Part shown: positions 1 to 9,240 of the stretch, piece after piece
Position numbering within the stretch: position 1 is the first letter of the stretch
Layout of the letters: each line of letters begins with the position of its first letter
Assembly: GCF_024362695.1 (NCBI RefSeq)
Contig: NC_065415.1
Location: 5,931,438 to 5,995,437 of the forward strand
Length of the DNA stretch: 64,000 bases
Direction of reading: 5' to 3'
Source of the DNA: Pectinophora gossypiella
Taxonomy: Eukaryota > Arthropoda > Insecta > Lepidoptera > Gelechiidae
The notes under the pieces: generated by a model
The model's database searches: none
Told to the model about the DNA's origin: nothing
The model's input: the letters and a program-made list of their open reading frames with translations, nothing else
Made by a program: the position numbers and the translations under genes

Positions 1-568
1 TGTCGTGGCTTGATCTAAGAATTGATCATTTCATGATGTGCTCGATCATTTCATAAAATGGCCATATTTCATGAAATGGAATATCACTCGTTGGCCACAT
101 TATGATGTAATTTGGCCAGATCAATGAATACTTTGTGGAATAGTCGAATCCAATCGATTGCAGACGATTTCATTCGATTCATTTTGAATTCAGACGATTT
201 TAGTCGATCCCAGTCGATTATAGACAAATCCAGTCGTTTCTTCTCGATTGCAGATAATTTTGCCGAAATCAGTCGATTGTATAGATTTAATCGATTATAT
301 TTAGTAATTGATATTATATGTTTATATCGATGAATCGTTTAATCTGTGTGATTGTACAATTTTCAACTTTTTTGATTAGGTAAAATTATCTAAGAAATTA
401 ATCGACTATCTAACAACACTATTCTCATTTTTATTACACCACATAGCATGGACACCGCCTACATTAATGATATGGCCAAACGTTGATTGAAATATCATTA
501 AACTTTTCATTGGTCAGCTTAAGTTGGCTATTTCATGAAATGATCAATTCTTAGATCTGGCCACGACA
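1..568. mobile_element. Inverted-repeat DNA element (MITE-like), about 568 bp
   Basis: The first 36 bases (1-36) reappear as an imperfect reverse complement at 533-568, both beginning TGTCGTGGC when read inward. Both ends and the 50-75 and 525-545 areas carry the short palindrome ATTTCATGAAAT. The interior (about 140-300) is a degenerate array of short CAGTCGAT/CAGACGAT-like units. No transposase-like frame is present; the open frame inside (112-333) is a by-product of the short repeats. The left target-site duplication lies outside the window, so the superfamily cannot be read. The first base coinciding with the element edge is accidental. Confidence 0.75.
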
Positions 569-573
569 TATAT

Positions 574-642
574 ACAGAATGTTAGTGCCATCAGTAACGA
601 TAATTTTGAGGGATGATTCAGACCATAATCCTGAGTTCATGA
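574..642 (+). mobile_element. Fragment related to the 126-bp MITE at 15555
   Basis: ACAG-TGTTAGTG-CATC-GTAACGA followed by a GATGATTCAGACCA-like core resembles the left half of the palindromic element at 15555-15680. The right inverted repeat is missing. It abuts the end of the 1-568 element. Confidence 0.5.
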
Positions 643-850
643 CACAGGTGTTTCGTAAACACTAACTCGTTGTCAAAGATTTACTCGTGTCTTTGATAGC
701 CCAGACATGTATCGTGATTTGTTACTCACAAATTATAAATTCGATCGAAAGTGATCAAAATGTTTTTTCACGGACACGACGATTGCAAAATAGAAAACGT
801 ATTCCTGAGTTTAGTTATGCTACACAATAGGCTAGTGCTAATGCAAGCAT
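643..850. other. Unique DNA ending in the Jockey target site
   Basis: AT-rich sequence with no recognisable gene. The last ten bases (841-850, ATGCAAGCAT) are the left copy of the target-site duplication of the adjacent LINE. Confidence 0.6.
841..850. repeat. Left target-site duplication of the Jockey LINE
   Basis: ATGCAAGCAT at 841-850 is repeated exactly at 6333-6342, right after the poly(A) tract. The match may be 11 bases (AATGCAAGCAT), but the extra A is ambiguous with poly(A). This pair defines the element borders. Confidence 0.85.
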
Positions 851-1606
851 TCACTCTGCGTCGAGCGGCCGTCCCGAACGGTCGTTTGTTCAGAGGTCCC
901 GAGCTGCGCCCCGCAGCTCCCCGCGCTGCGCCCCGCAGCCCCCCGCCGCGCGCCCCGCGCCCCGTGCCGCCATTGTCTGCCGGCTACCTGCTGGCGTGAC
1001 CCTGCCGCCATACATTGAGCCAACAATAGTTCTTTTCAGAACTTGCTGGCTTATCTAAGTTTCAAGGTTAAAATAACGACTGTTATTTTACAGTTGCATC
1101 GATCTTAATTTAAAACCACAGTTTCGTGGTCCTCAGTGGATACCTTGCGGTGTTAACTAAGCTGAGTGGGACGTGGCCCTGGGGCGTCCGCTTGCCTCAC
1201 TTTGAGGCAGGCATATTACCCGGACGGGGCTAGAACCACCGGCCTTGGGGTCTACCCTAGTCGACTCTAGCTGTCACCCGGGGTAGAGTGACCAATCTCT
1301 ACCCCTTATTCTTTTCTCTTCGTGTTTCGGGGTGTAAAAACCCTCCGCACTTAGAGCATAGGAACCCTCTTGCACAATAAGATCGGCAAAGGGATACCAG
1401 CTTAGGGCACACCATAAGCACACATCCTCTTTGTTAACCCCAACCAAAGAGGCAAAACTCACTCTCACACACCCTCGAGCAATCCCACTCGAGTTGCGAA
1501 AGTTAGCGAGCGATCGCCTCAGAGTTTCTTGCGCCGCTTATTCTCTGAGGAACGCTTTTGCGAAGCGGTAGTAATTATTCTATAGCAGATTGGCCGTCCC
1601 TTAAAA
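851..1606 (+). promoter_or_regulatory. Jockey 5' UTR / internal promoter region
   Basis: About 756 bases between the TSD and the first ATG of ORF1. It opens with a strongly GC-rich tract (about 863-1010, runs of GCGCCCCGC) that contrasts with the AT-rich flanks and would look like a CpG island if the element border were missed. A perfect 7-bp hairpin, TGCCTCA-CTT-TGAGGCA, lies at 1193-1209, and GGGTAGAG/CTACCC pairs occur around 1250-1310. Open frames here on either strand show no domain. Confidence 0.7.
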
Positions 1607-3217
1607 ATGGCCGACAGCTCCGAGCTGTGGGCCGAAATCGGTTAACTCATTTTGACGCATATCCTAGCGGATAAAAGCAGCGCGCTTTACGCTGAGATAT
1701 GCCGTTTAGTACCGCAAGTTGCGGCGTTAACTTTGCCTTCCGCGCCCCGCGTTGATAGCCCTCGTGCCGACCGCGCTTCGTCACCCAGTCTCCCCGCGAC
1801 CCCCTGCCCCACCGCGTCCTTCGCGTCGTTTCCCGGCCCAGCCCGCCCCACCGCGTCTCTTGCTTTGTCCCAATCGCGCGCGTCATCTCCTTCCCCTGCT
1901 TCCCTCCTCGCCGGTGACGATGAGGTATCGTGCGATGTTCGTATGGACGTTGCCGAGTCCGATTCGTCGTCGGAGTGTGTGGAGTCGTCCTCTTCGGAGG
2001 ACATATTCACGCTCGTGGAGGGCCGTAAGGGAAAACGAGCCCGCCGTCACCGTGAATCTGAGCCTGCTAAGGTTCAGAAGACGTCCTCGGGAAAGTCGAT
2101 CCCCTCTTCCATCCCCGAGGTCCGTAAGGTCCCTTCCAGCCCTTCTAAGGCTGTCACTGAAGTACAAAAAGGTCCCACCCCTCCGCCCTTGTACATGAGG
2201 GACAAAAATAGGTGGAATGAAGTCTCCCTTCGGGCGAAAGAGGAGAACATCGTAATCACCAGCGCCCGCACGACCCAAGATGGGATCAAAATCCAGGTCC
2301 CGTCATCTTCTGAGCATAGAAAGCTCACTTCGATTCTGAAAGGTAGAGGAATACAATTCCATACCTACGCCCTCCCGGAGGAACGTATCCTCCGTATTAT
2401 TCTAAAGGGAATCCCTAAGGAGTGGGAAACCACTCTTGTTAAGGAGGACCTTATTAAAAACGGTTTTCCGGCTCTCGAGGTGCACCGTATGCACCGCGGT
2501 CGTGGCCAAGTCCCGTACGACATGGTCACCGTTATATTAGAAAGGACGGATGAGGGCAAGAAGATCTTCAACCTGAAGACTTGTTGCGGTCTATCTGGCC
2601 TTAAAGTTGAAACTCCCCATAAGGGAGGCCCCCCAACGCAATGTCATAGATGTCAACTTTACGGGCATTCTAGTAGGCATTGTCATGCCAAGCCTAGGTG
2701 CGTAAAGTGCCTAGGTGATCACGCTACCTCGGATTGCCTTAGAGGCAAAAACGAGGTGGAACCCCCTAGCTGTGTGCTGTGTGGTCAGCAAGGTCATCCT
2801 GCGAACTATCGCGGATGCACCAAGGCTCCACGCACCCACCATAAGGTAGCTCAACGAAGGGCAGCCCGCGCTGCAGCTTCCCAACCCGGTCCCACTAAGG
2901 CCCATATGGCCCCCTCCTCGCACTCTACTCGCGATTTCCCGGCTCTGCCACTCACGCAAACCAAACTCGCGCCACAGCGTCCATCCGCATGGATTCGTCC
3001 CCCGGCAATCGTCCGACCCACAAATCCGCTCCGCGCCCAACCTAGTAGCAACTTAGGTATTCCTGCAGCCACTCTTGCGCCTCATCCGGTTCCTGCGATG
3101 GCCCCTCAGGCCTCTGCGTTTCCTGTCAACCAGTTTAGGGAATTTAGTATTCTCTTTAAGTCGGCCCTTAGTCAACTTGACAGTTTATTAGACTCCCTGT
3201 CCCAATTTAAAGCCTAA
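1607..3217 (+). pseudogene. Jockey ORF1, gag-like nucleic-acid-binding protein, start disrupted
   Basis: This encodes the LINE RNA-binding ORF1 protein. Counting from the TTG at 1652, three zinc knuckles are visible: CHRCQLYGHSSRHC (331-344, CX2CX4HX4C), CVKCLGDHATSDC (350-362, CX2CX3HX4C) and CVLCGQQGHPANYRGC (374-389), the usual Jockey arrangement. The N-terminal third is Ser/Pro/Ala-rich with an acidic serine stretch. The only in-frame ATG before the main frame is 1607; it reads 12 codons and hits TAA at 1643-1645. After that stop there is a TTG at 1652 but no ATG until 1943 (codon 98 counted from 1652), which would still keep all knuckles. The 12 residues before the stop (SSELWAEI) resemble residues just after it (SSALYAEI), consistent with the stop being a mutation in coding sequence. 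Full-length ORF1 protein is therefore unlikely from this copy. Confidence 0.85.
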
Positions 3218-3222
3218 TAATG
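3218..3222 (+). promoter_or_regulatory. ORF1 stop / ORF2 start junction
   Basis: ORF1 ends TAA at 3215-3217, two bases (TA) follow, and ORF2 begins ATG at 3220, giving TAATAATG. ORF2 lies in a different frame. Such tight junctions in other insect LINEs (the SART1 family is the studied case) support translation of ORF2 by termination-reinitiation. That mechanism is inferred here, not shown. Confidence 0.5.
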
Positions 3223-6132
3223 GATTGTACGAATAAAAGTAGAGTCAAACCGCGTTCCCTTACAATAGGTTTTTTCAATGCTGATGGCATCTTAGGTCAA
3301 CGTGCAGAGATTCACGAGTTTGTAAAACATCATCAGGTAGATATTTTATTAGTGCAGGAATCTTTCCTCAAACCCTCTAATCGCGACCCCAAGATGGCGA
3401 ATTATAATTTAGTGCGAAACGACAGGATCTTTGCGCCCAAAGGGGGCACTCTCATTTATTATAGAAAGTCACTTCACTGTATACCTATAGACCCGCCTAC
3501 CCTCACTGACATTGAGGCTTCGATCTGTCGAGTGGGCATGACAGGACATCAGCCAATCACACTAGTGTCGGCTTATCTATCTCCTAATAACTCTAAGAGG
3601 TTACTTAGAAGTGACCTCGAAGCCCTCTTTAATCTCAGTAATTCAGTCATAATTGCTGGCGATCTTAACGCTAAACATCTTTCTTGGAGTTGCTTAACAA
3701 CAAACACAAGAGGCAGGGTATTAGAAACTCTAGCCGAGCCCCTCTATTATGATATAATAACACCATTGCAGCCCACTAGATATCCCCCTGACTTGAACCA
3801 CAGACCAGAAATACTCGACTTGGCGCTTCTAAAGAACATAAACTTACGTTTATGTTCTATAGAAGTACTACACGAGTTACAATCCGACCACCGACCTGTT
3901 ATATTAAAACTAGGCTCCCGTTTAGACGCCCCTGATAATCCAGCAACCCCTAAGACAGTACTGGACTGGGAGAAGGTGGCCGAAGGCCTCCAGTCTTCTA
4001 GTTCAGTATACTTAGATAGTATCCCAGTAGAAATAGCCTCCTTAGAGGAGGCCTCGACAGCTATTAACTCCCTCACGGATCACGTGAGGTCGGTTTTGAA
4101 TGAAAGTTCAAAACAGGTTCCGGAGATGGAAGACCATCGCTGGAAACTGCCTACCGATATCCGTGATCTGCTAACGGAGAAAAACGCAGCCACCCGCGCA
4201 TATGATTCCAATCGCACCGAGGAATGTCGCCGTCATTTGCGTCTCTTGCAGCATACTGTAAGAAAACGTATTAATGACATGCGACAGAATCGGTGGGATA
4301 ATCTTTTGAGCGGCATTGAGCCCCACCACCAGGCCATCTGGCAGCTGTCTAGGTCTCTTCAAAAGGATACGGTTGTTCCTACTCCTCCTCTCAATAGGCC
4401 TAACCAACCCCCCGCTTTTGACGATGACGAAAAAGCCGAATGCCTTGCCGACAGTCTCGAAGCCCAATGTTCGCCCAGTACTCTCCCTATCGATCGTAGG
4501 CACCTCTCGACGGTGAACTCTGAAGTTCAGCGTAGGGCTTCTGTACCTCCCACCGATCCTCCTCTTCCACAGGTTACTGAGGAAGAGGTACTAGGTATCA
4601 TCAAAAGATTTCATACCCGAAAAGCCCCTGGCTCAGACGGTATCACGAATCGTGTCCTTAAAAACTTCGGTGCTCCCCTCATCTGCTTACTAACGGCAAT
4701 ATTCAACGTCGCCATGAGCAACTGCGTCTTTCCACAGCAGTGGAAAGAAGCAATTGTAATTGGTATACCAAAGCCTGGGAAACCTAAAAACGAACCTTCC
4801 AGTTACCGCCCTATAAGTCTCCTCAATACCATGGGGAAGATTTATGAGCGGCTCATATTTGCTAGATTACGGGACTACGCCGAATCCAATAGTCTTATTC
4901 CACCAGAGCAGTTTGGATTTAGAACCAAACACTCCTGCGTTCAACAAGTGCACCGTATTGTTGAACATATCTCCAGTAGATTAAACTTAAAAAAACCTGT
5001 CGCTACGGGAGCGCTCTTCTTCGATGTGGCGAAAGCGTTCGACAAAGTCTGGCACAACGGCTTGATCTACAAGCTTTATTCACTGGGAGTGCCAGACCGT
5101 CTCGTGCACATCATACGAGACTTCCTCTCAAATCGAACCTTTCGCTACCGCGTAGAAGGGACGCTCTCGTCACCGCACCCGATTCATGCCGGAGTCCCAC
5201 AAGGCTCCGTCCTCTCCCCTTTACTATTTTCATTGTATACTAGTGACATTCCCAAATCCCCTAATACCGAATTAGCTTTATTTGCGGATGATACAGCCAT
5301 CTATTCTTCGTGCCGTGGTCGAGTTATGATGACCGGAATCCTCCAACGCGCGGCCAATGCCTTGGGCAAGTGGTTTCGCAAATGGAGAATCGAGGTAAAC
5401 CCGGAGAAAAGTGCAGCGGTGTACTTTTCAAAGGGCTATTATAACACGCCACGGTCACGCCGTCAACTTAAAATCATTAAGATGTTTGGCAAGCCGATCC
5501 CTTGGGAGGAGCAAGTCAAATATCTCGGCGTAGTCTTAGATAGACGTCTTACTTTCAAGGCCCATATCAAACGTGTGCGCGATCGCGCCGCGTTTGTAAT
5601 GGGCCGTCTTCACTGTCTTCTTAACAAGCGAAGTAAATTGTCCCTTAGGAATAAGGTGAAAATCTACACGACTTGCATCCGTCCGATCATGACCTATGCA
5701 GGGGTAGTTTTCGCTCATGCGAGTCCCTCTCAAATCCACCGTCTACAGGTAATACAAAATCGTTTCATGCGGAAAGCCACGGGAGCTCCGTGGTTCCTTC
5801 GCAATGAAAATCTGCACATTGACCTAGGTCTGCCAACCATTGCCCAATGGCTCAAATTAGCTTCCAAACGTTTTTTCGATTCTGCTCCGCACCACCCAAA
5901 TCCCCTGGTAGTTGCGGCTTCCGAATACATCCCGCTTAGGGACGGTACTGAAAAGTATCGGCGTCCGAAGGACGTAATATACGATCCCGACGACCCGATT
6001 ACTCTAGCCATAGAGGCAGCCAATCAGCTCGCGACACCAAACACTTCAGGACCCCGATACCGACCCCGCCGGCGTGGTCGACGATTTCCCTCATTCAGCG
6101 CTTATCGCTATCGACCCACTAGGGTCGATTAA
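3220..6132 (+). CDS. Jockey ORF2: AP endonuclease / reverse transcriptase
   Basis: An open frame of 970 codons from ATG, with no internal stop. The endonuclease that nicks the target occupies roughly residues 14-230: N20 in FFNADG, E47 in LLVQES, GDLNAKH (147-153), and the terminal SDHRP (222-226) with catalytic Asp/His. A linker leads to the reverse transcriptase at about 440-740: APGSDGI (469-475), FFDVAKAFD with catalytic D602, a VPQGSVLSPLLF block, and the active-site FADD at 688-691. The protein copies element RNA at the nicked chromosome by target-primed reverse transcription. The C-terminus is Arg-rich (YRPRRRGRRF), perhaps binding nucleic acid. I saw no RNase H domain, which fits Jockey. 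Length matches intact family members and all key residues I checked are present, so ORF2 may be functional even though ORF1 is not. Confidence 0.95.
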   Translation: MDCTNKSRVKPRSLTIGFFNADGILGQRAEIHEFVKHHQVDILLVQESFLKPSNRDPKMANYNLVRNDRIFAPKGGTLIYYRKSLHCIPIDPPTLTDIEASICRVGMTGHQPITLVSAYLSPNNSKRLLRSDLEALFNLSNSVIIAGDLNAKHLSWSCLTTNTRGRVLETLAEPLYYDIITPLQPTRYPPDLNHRPEILDLALLKNINLRLCSIEVLHELQSDHRPVILKLGSRLDAPDNPATPKTVLDWEKVAEGLQSSSSVYLDSIPVEIASLEEASTAINSLTDHVRSVLNESSKQVPEMEDHRWKLPTDIRDLLTEKNAATRAYDSNRTEECRRHLRLLQHTVRKRINDMRQNRWDNLLSGIEPHHQAIWQLSRSLQKDTVVPTPPLNRPNQPPAFDDDEKAECLADSLEAQCSPSTLPIDRRHLSTVNSEVQRRASVPPTDPPLPQVTEEEVLGIIKRFHTRKAPGSDGITNRVLKNFGAPLICLLTAIFNVAMSNCVFPQQWKEAIVIGIPKPGKPKNEPSSYRPISLLNTMGKIYERLIFARLRDYAESNSLIPPEQFGFRTKHSCVQQVHRIVEHISSRLNLKKPVATGALFFDVAKAFDKVWHNGLIYKLYSLGVPDRLVHIIRDFLSNRTFRYRVEGTLSSPHPIHAGVPQGSVLSPLLFSLYTSDIPKSPNTELALFADDTAIYSSCRGRVMMTGILQRAANALGKWFRKWRIEVNPEKSAAVYFSKGYYNTPRSRRQLKIIKMFGKPIPWEEQVKYLGVVLDRRLTFKAHIKRVRDRAAFVMGRLHCLLNKRSKLSLRNKVKIYTTCIRPIMTYAGVVFAHASPSQIHRLQVIQNRFMRKATGAPWFLRNENLHIDLGLPTIAQWLKLASKRFFDSAPHHPNPLVVAASEYIPLRDGTEKYRRPKDVIYDPDDPITLAIEAANQLATPNTSGPRYRPRRRGRRFPSFSAYRYRPTRVD

Positions 6133-6333
6133 TTCTTTCAAATATTTTTCCTCTCAGACGACGCCCTGAGCCGAGGTTCGCGCCCAACTGGGCACCCTCA
6201 GGCCTGTCGTCTTAAACGTTGTACCGGGTGAGAGCCTTCAGCGCTCCCCATTTGTCCGGCCAAGTAGTTAATGCCATCTGCGGCAAATCTACAATAAGTC
6301 ACGTCAAAAAAAAAAAAAAAAAAAAAAAAAAAA
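6133..6333 (+). other. Jockey 3' UTR and poly(A) tail
   Basis: About 170 bases of 3' UTR followed by A28 at 6306-6333. The terminal block (GGCAAATCTACAATAAGTCA then CGTC and poly(A)) is the hallmark that identifies the truncated copies elsewhere in the window and is probably the site the reverse transcriptase recognises (inference). Confidence 0.85.
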
Positions 6334-6342
6334 TGCAAGCAT
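6333..6342. repeat. Right target-site duplication of the Jockey LINE
   Basis: ATGCAAGCAT, identical to 841-850. The rebuilt empty site would join 850 to 6343. Confidence 0.85.
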
Positions 6343-6380
6343 AGCATTAGAATCCAGGTATATCGTAAAGTCAGTTATTT

Positions 6381-6691
6381 CGGGTTCGATTCCCGATGGG
6401 GACACTGTTAAAAATGTGAGACTGTCTTTTGTTTGGCTAAGACATTGCAGGCTGTATCACCTGGTTATCAGATACATACAAATACAACAAAATACAAATA
6501 AAGAAAGATCTGTGTTTCGGAAGGCACGTTAAGCTGTTGGGACCGGTTACTAAGTACTTACTTAGTTTACTTTAGTATGTAGTCGTTACACGAGTCATGT
6601 CAGGGGTTTTTGGTGGCTTAATAATAACCCTGAGACCAGAGTTGATGAGGCTGGTAATCAACCTCACAACTCACACGATAAGAAGAAGAAT
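6381..6691 (+). mobile_element. SINE type B, 5'-truncated
   Basis: It starts at the box B-like GGGTTCGATTCCC of a tRNA-derived head, so box A is missing. It continues through the GTGTTTCGGAAGGCACGTTAA core (6512-6532) and the type B tail (TAGTCGTTACACGAGTCATG, later GACCAGAGTTGATGAGGCTG) and ends in AGAAGAAGAA. A short TACAAATACAACAAAATAC expansion interrupts the middle. Confidence 0.8.
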
Positions 6692-7617
6692 AACATTGAG
6701 CGTGTGTTTACAAGGACGAGGAAGTATCTAGTACTACGTGTGATGAATTGGGTAGTTGCCTAGGTCAAAGATAAATTATGAAATAAAGACCGATCTAAAC
6801 GTTTTAATTTTTAAACTGACAAAAAACGTTTTAATTTTTCTATTTAACCTATTTATTAATTTTAATAAAGAAAAACATTATAATAAGCGCGACATTTTGT
6901 CGTGTTTTTCTATGACGTCACAGGTTGCTTTTTCATACAAATTCCATAGTAATTTCGTGTTTTGACGTTTAGTAAAAAGTAACTGATTTGACTAGTTGGG
7001 AACTACCCTATTGTCATGTCCTACTTATAAAATGACAGTATATCACACATACCTAAATTATGAATTAAAACGTTGAATCACTTCTTGGGTATACCAGGAA
7101 AATAGGAGTCATGAGGTACATGGAAAGGAAGAGGCAATTAATTAATTATTTTCAGTACATGAGTTTCTGCTTTCAGGCGAAATATTATGTTGTTTACATG
7201 ATCATAGAATCACATATGACATATTAGTGATTAGGTAGGTAACCTGGTCAACTCCGAAGTTTGGGATTCGATCCTTTTTATTTCCTTTAGGTTATTGCAC
7301 ACCATGTCACAAGGCAAACAACAATGATACATTTTCAGGCACTCAACTTTTTCTATTATTTTTTATGGTGCGCTACAATATTTTACAAGAGTTATTTCTG
7401 AAAGTCTTTGATGAGAGTGGAAGAAGCGAAAGTGCTGTGTCAGGGTCCTAGGAATTCTGTGGTCCCTGCCTACCCTAAAGTAGCCGTAATCTTATGTAGG
7501 TATGTAAGTACAATTTTCAACCCATTGCCATAGCGGACAGAAATTAAACAGGCTTCGCTAATCATCTACATTAAATATAAAAGTTTAGTACATTTATGAG
7601 GGTTCGTTTACAAGACA
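6692..7617. other. AT-rich DNA, no gene seen
   Basis: Low-complexity AT-rich sequence. The open frame at 6756-6965 starts at a non-ATG codon and is Phe/Asn/Lys-rich, as expected by chance. Nothing else is supported. Confidence 0.6.
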
Positions 7618-7830
7618 TCATAATCCTACCCTATAGTATTTCGCCATCATAGAAACAGCGAACATTGTAGCGGTGGCAACAACGACGCGATTGTAGACAG
7701 TTGTATCGGACTTGCAGTCGGAATATCCTGCTCCTTCCACTTCCTGCGCTCCTGGTACCCGCTTCATAGTTGCAGGAACTGGGTTACCCGTCACAACTAC
7801 CGCCGTTTGTTTTATATGGCTCTCGTCAAC
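7618..7830 (-). other. Possible minus-strand coding fragment, unknown
   Basis: A 70-codon minus-strand frame runs from after a stop at 7831-7833 to a TGA at 7618-7620; the first ATG is at 7765-7767 (49 codons). Its base composition is more balanced than the flanking AT-rich DNA, and the predicted peptide has an ordinary amino-acid mix (for example VEGAGYSDCKSDTTVYNRVV). No domain is recognised. The plus strand is also open here (7712-8017, non-ATG start), so direction and even coding status are uncertain. It could be a terminal exon, repeat debris or chance. Confidence 0.2.
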
Positions 7831-8810
7831 TTATACTGCCCTGGTAGTTGCAGTTCTATCGATGTGTGTGAATCACAAATTCATTATATTTTGTGTGCTT
7901 CATTTTCTTTGTCAAATACAACTAAAAAAGTGTTTGAGTAATTTAATTATCATTCCTGCGATGTATTTGACGAGAATAGCTTTCCGTATTTTAAATTTGT
8001 ATACCTATCTAAAATAAAAAAAGAATAATTTTATAACCGTATACCTATTATCTTTTTACAGCCACAATAATTACTACTTTACTATGCAACCCTCTTAGAA
8101 GTTGTTTTTATAATTGATTTTATCTATTGTCAGCTGCTTCCAGCCGCTTATTAAAATAAAGTGTCATCGTTTTTATTTGTTATTCCCGAAGTTTTGATTT
8201 ATAGTGCGTGCGGTTTGCGGTCAGCTTTGTGTTCACCGAAACAACTATTTATTCCATTTCCTTTCACAATTTGTAAACCTATTTTCGTAAAGTTTAACCT
8301 AATTCTGAAAATGGCTATTTTAAATTCCACGCTTATGAATAATCCAGTCTGCTTAATTGGGAGATGAATCATTCGTTTTACAGTCACATTAATTAACAAT
8401 ATTATTGAGTCAAGAGTACGAATGAAAACGTAGGAATCGTAAATTTTTATTGCGAAATAAGCGTAAAACTAGAGGTGGTTCATTACTGTCGTATCAGATT
8501 ACTACGGTGATAAGCTGTTGGTTCACGCGTAAATGACTGAATAAATTCTGAGTGTTGACAAATGTTCAAAATATGCAAACATATTTTTTTTCTTAACCCC
8601 GAAATTACCCTTCCTGTCTTTCGGTATAATGCACATCAACCAATTCTCTATAATGACGACGCACTTCCGATAGAGAACAATTTGAATATTTTACATAACA
8701 ATGTACAAAATTTCATGGTTGCAACAATAGGCGCACGATCGCGCAAAAATTTCTGTGTCAACAATATTCATTCACCATTACTCAGGTTGCTACCCCTAAC
8801 GTAGTCGCGA
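7831..8810. other. AT-rich DNA, no gene seen
   Basis: Mostly low GC. One ATG-started frame of 80 codons (8562-8804, beginning MFKICKHIFF) shows no domain and is treated as chance. Confidence 0.5.
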
Positions 8811-9240
8811 TTTGTCCGTCGACCGGTCCGCTCGCCCCTGCGGTTGCTGTCGGGTGATTTTTTGATCACTCCCCGCGTTAGAAACGCGGTGTTCAAAATA
8901 CTTAGAAATTAATAGTTGGAGTGTTGAAATCAAAGAATTAGCTGTGTTCCTGGATGCGTCACCGGTTGTCAGAGCTGTAGGGCGACCGGTCGGGGCGAAA
9001 GTCGGCTTTGGCTACACAGTGCGACCGCCGCGGCACCTCGCCACAGTCTCATCTAAGCCACAGCTATGCGCGCATCCTCCCCATCATAGCCGAAAATTCC
9101 ACATTCGAAACCCCGAGACGCGACCCGACGCGACGCGAAACTTCAGTTTACAATTTCGAACTCGCGATTATTTTATAAATTGAAATAATTGAACTTTATA
9201 ATATTATTTCGGACTTAACAGTTGGCGGCAAACGGTAAAG
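8811..9240. promoter_or_regulatory. CpG-rich, promoter-like patch
   Basis: CpG density is clearly higher than in the surroundings (8811-8890 and 8975-9135). GACCGGTC occurs at both ends. A perfect 7-bp hairpin, CCGCGTT-AGA-AACGCGG, lies at 8873-8889. TCAGT, the arthropod initiator core, lies at 9143-9147, and a donor-like ACG|GTAAAG lies at 9232-9240. Together these would fit a promoter with a short 5' exon on the plus strand, but no coding sequence follows. It could equally be an unrecognised repeat. Confidence 0.25.

Larger units (their letters stand above)
851..6333 (+). mobile_element. Full-length Jockey-clade non-LTR retrotransposon
   Basis: A LINE of about 5.48 kb: 5' UTR, ORF1 (gag-like, three CCHC knuckles), ORF2 (APE endonuclease plus reverse transcriptase), short 3' UTR and a 28-base poly(A). 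A perfect 10-bp target-site duplication brackets it, so the 5' end is intact rather than truncated. The first bases (TCACTC) resemble the arthropod initiator TCAGTY, as expected for LINEs with an internal promoter starting at +1. Clade assignment rests on the Jockey-like ORF1 knuckles and on ORF2 motifs such as ISLLNTMGKIYERL and LALFADDTAI. The exact TSD and open ORF2 point to a fairly recent insertion, but ORF1 is damaged at its start. Pieces of the same or a sister family's 3' end occur at 10402, 20231, 20786, 44488, 55801 and 57924. Confidence 0.93.

Noticed and set aside
863..1010. GC-rich block as a host CpG island or gene
   Set aside because: It lies inside the target-site duplications of the Jockey element and is its 5' UTR; the overlapping open frames are composition artefacts.
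1687..2010. Minus-strand frames opposite Jockey ORF1
   Set aside because: Shadows of the GC-rich ORF1 coding strand.
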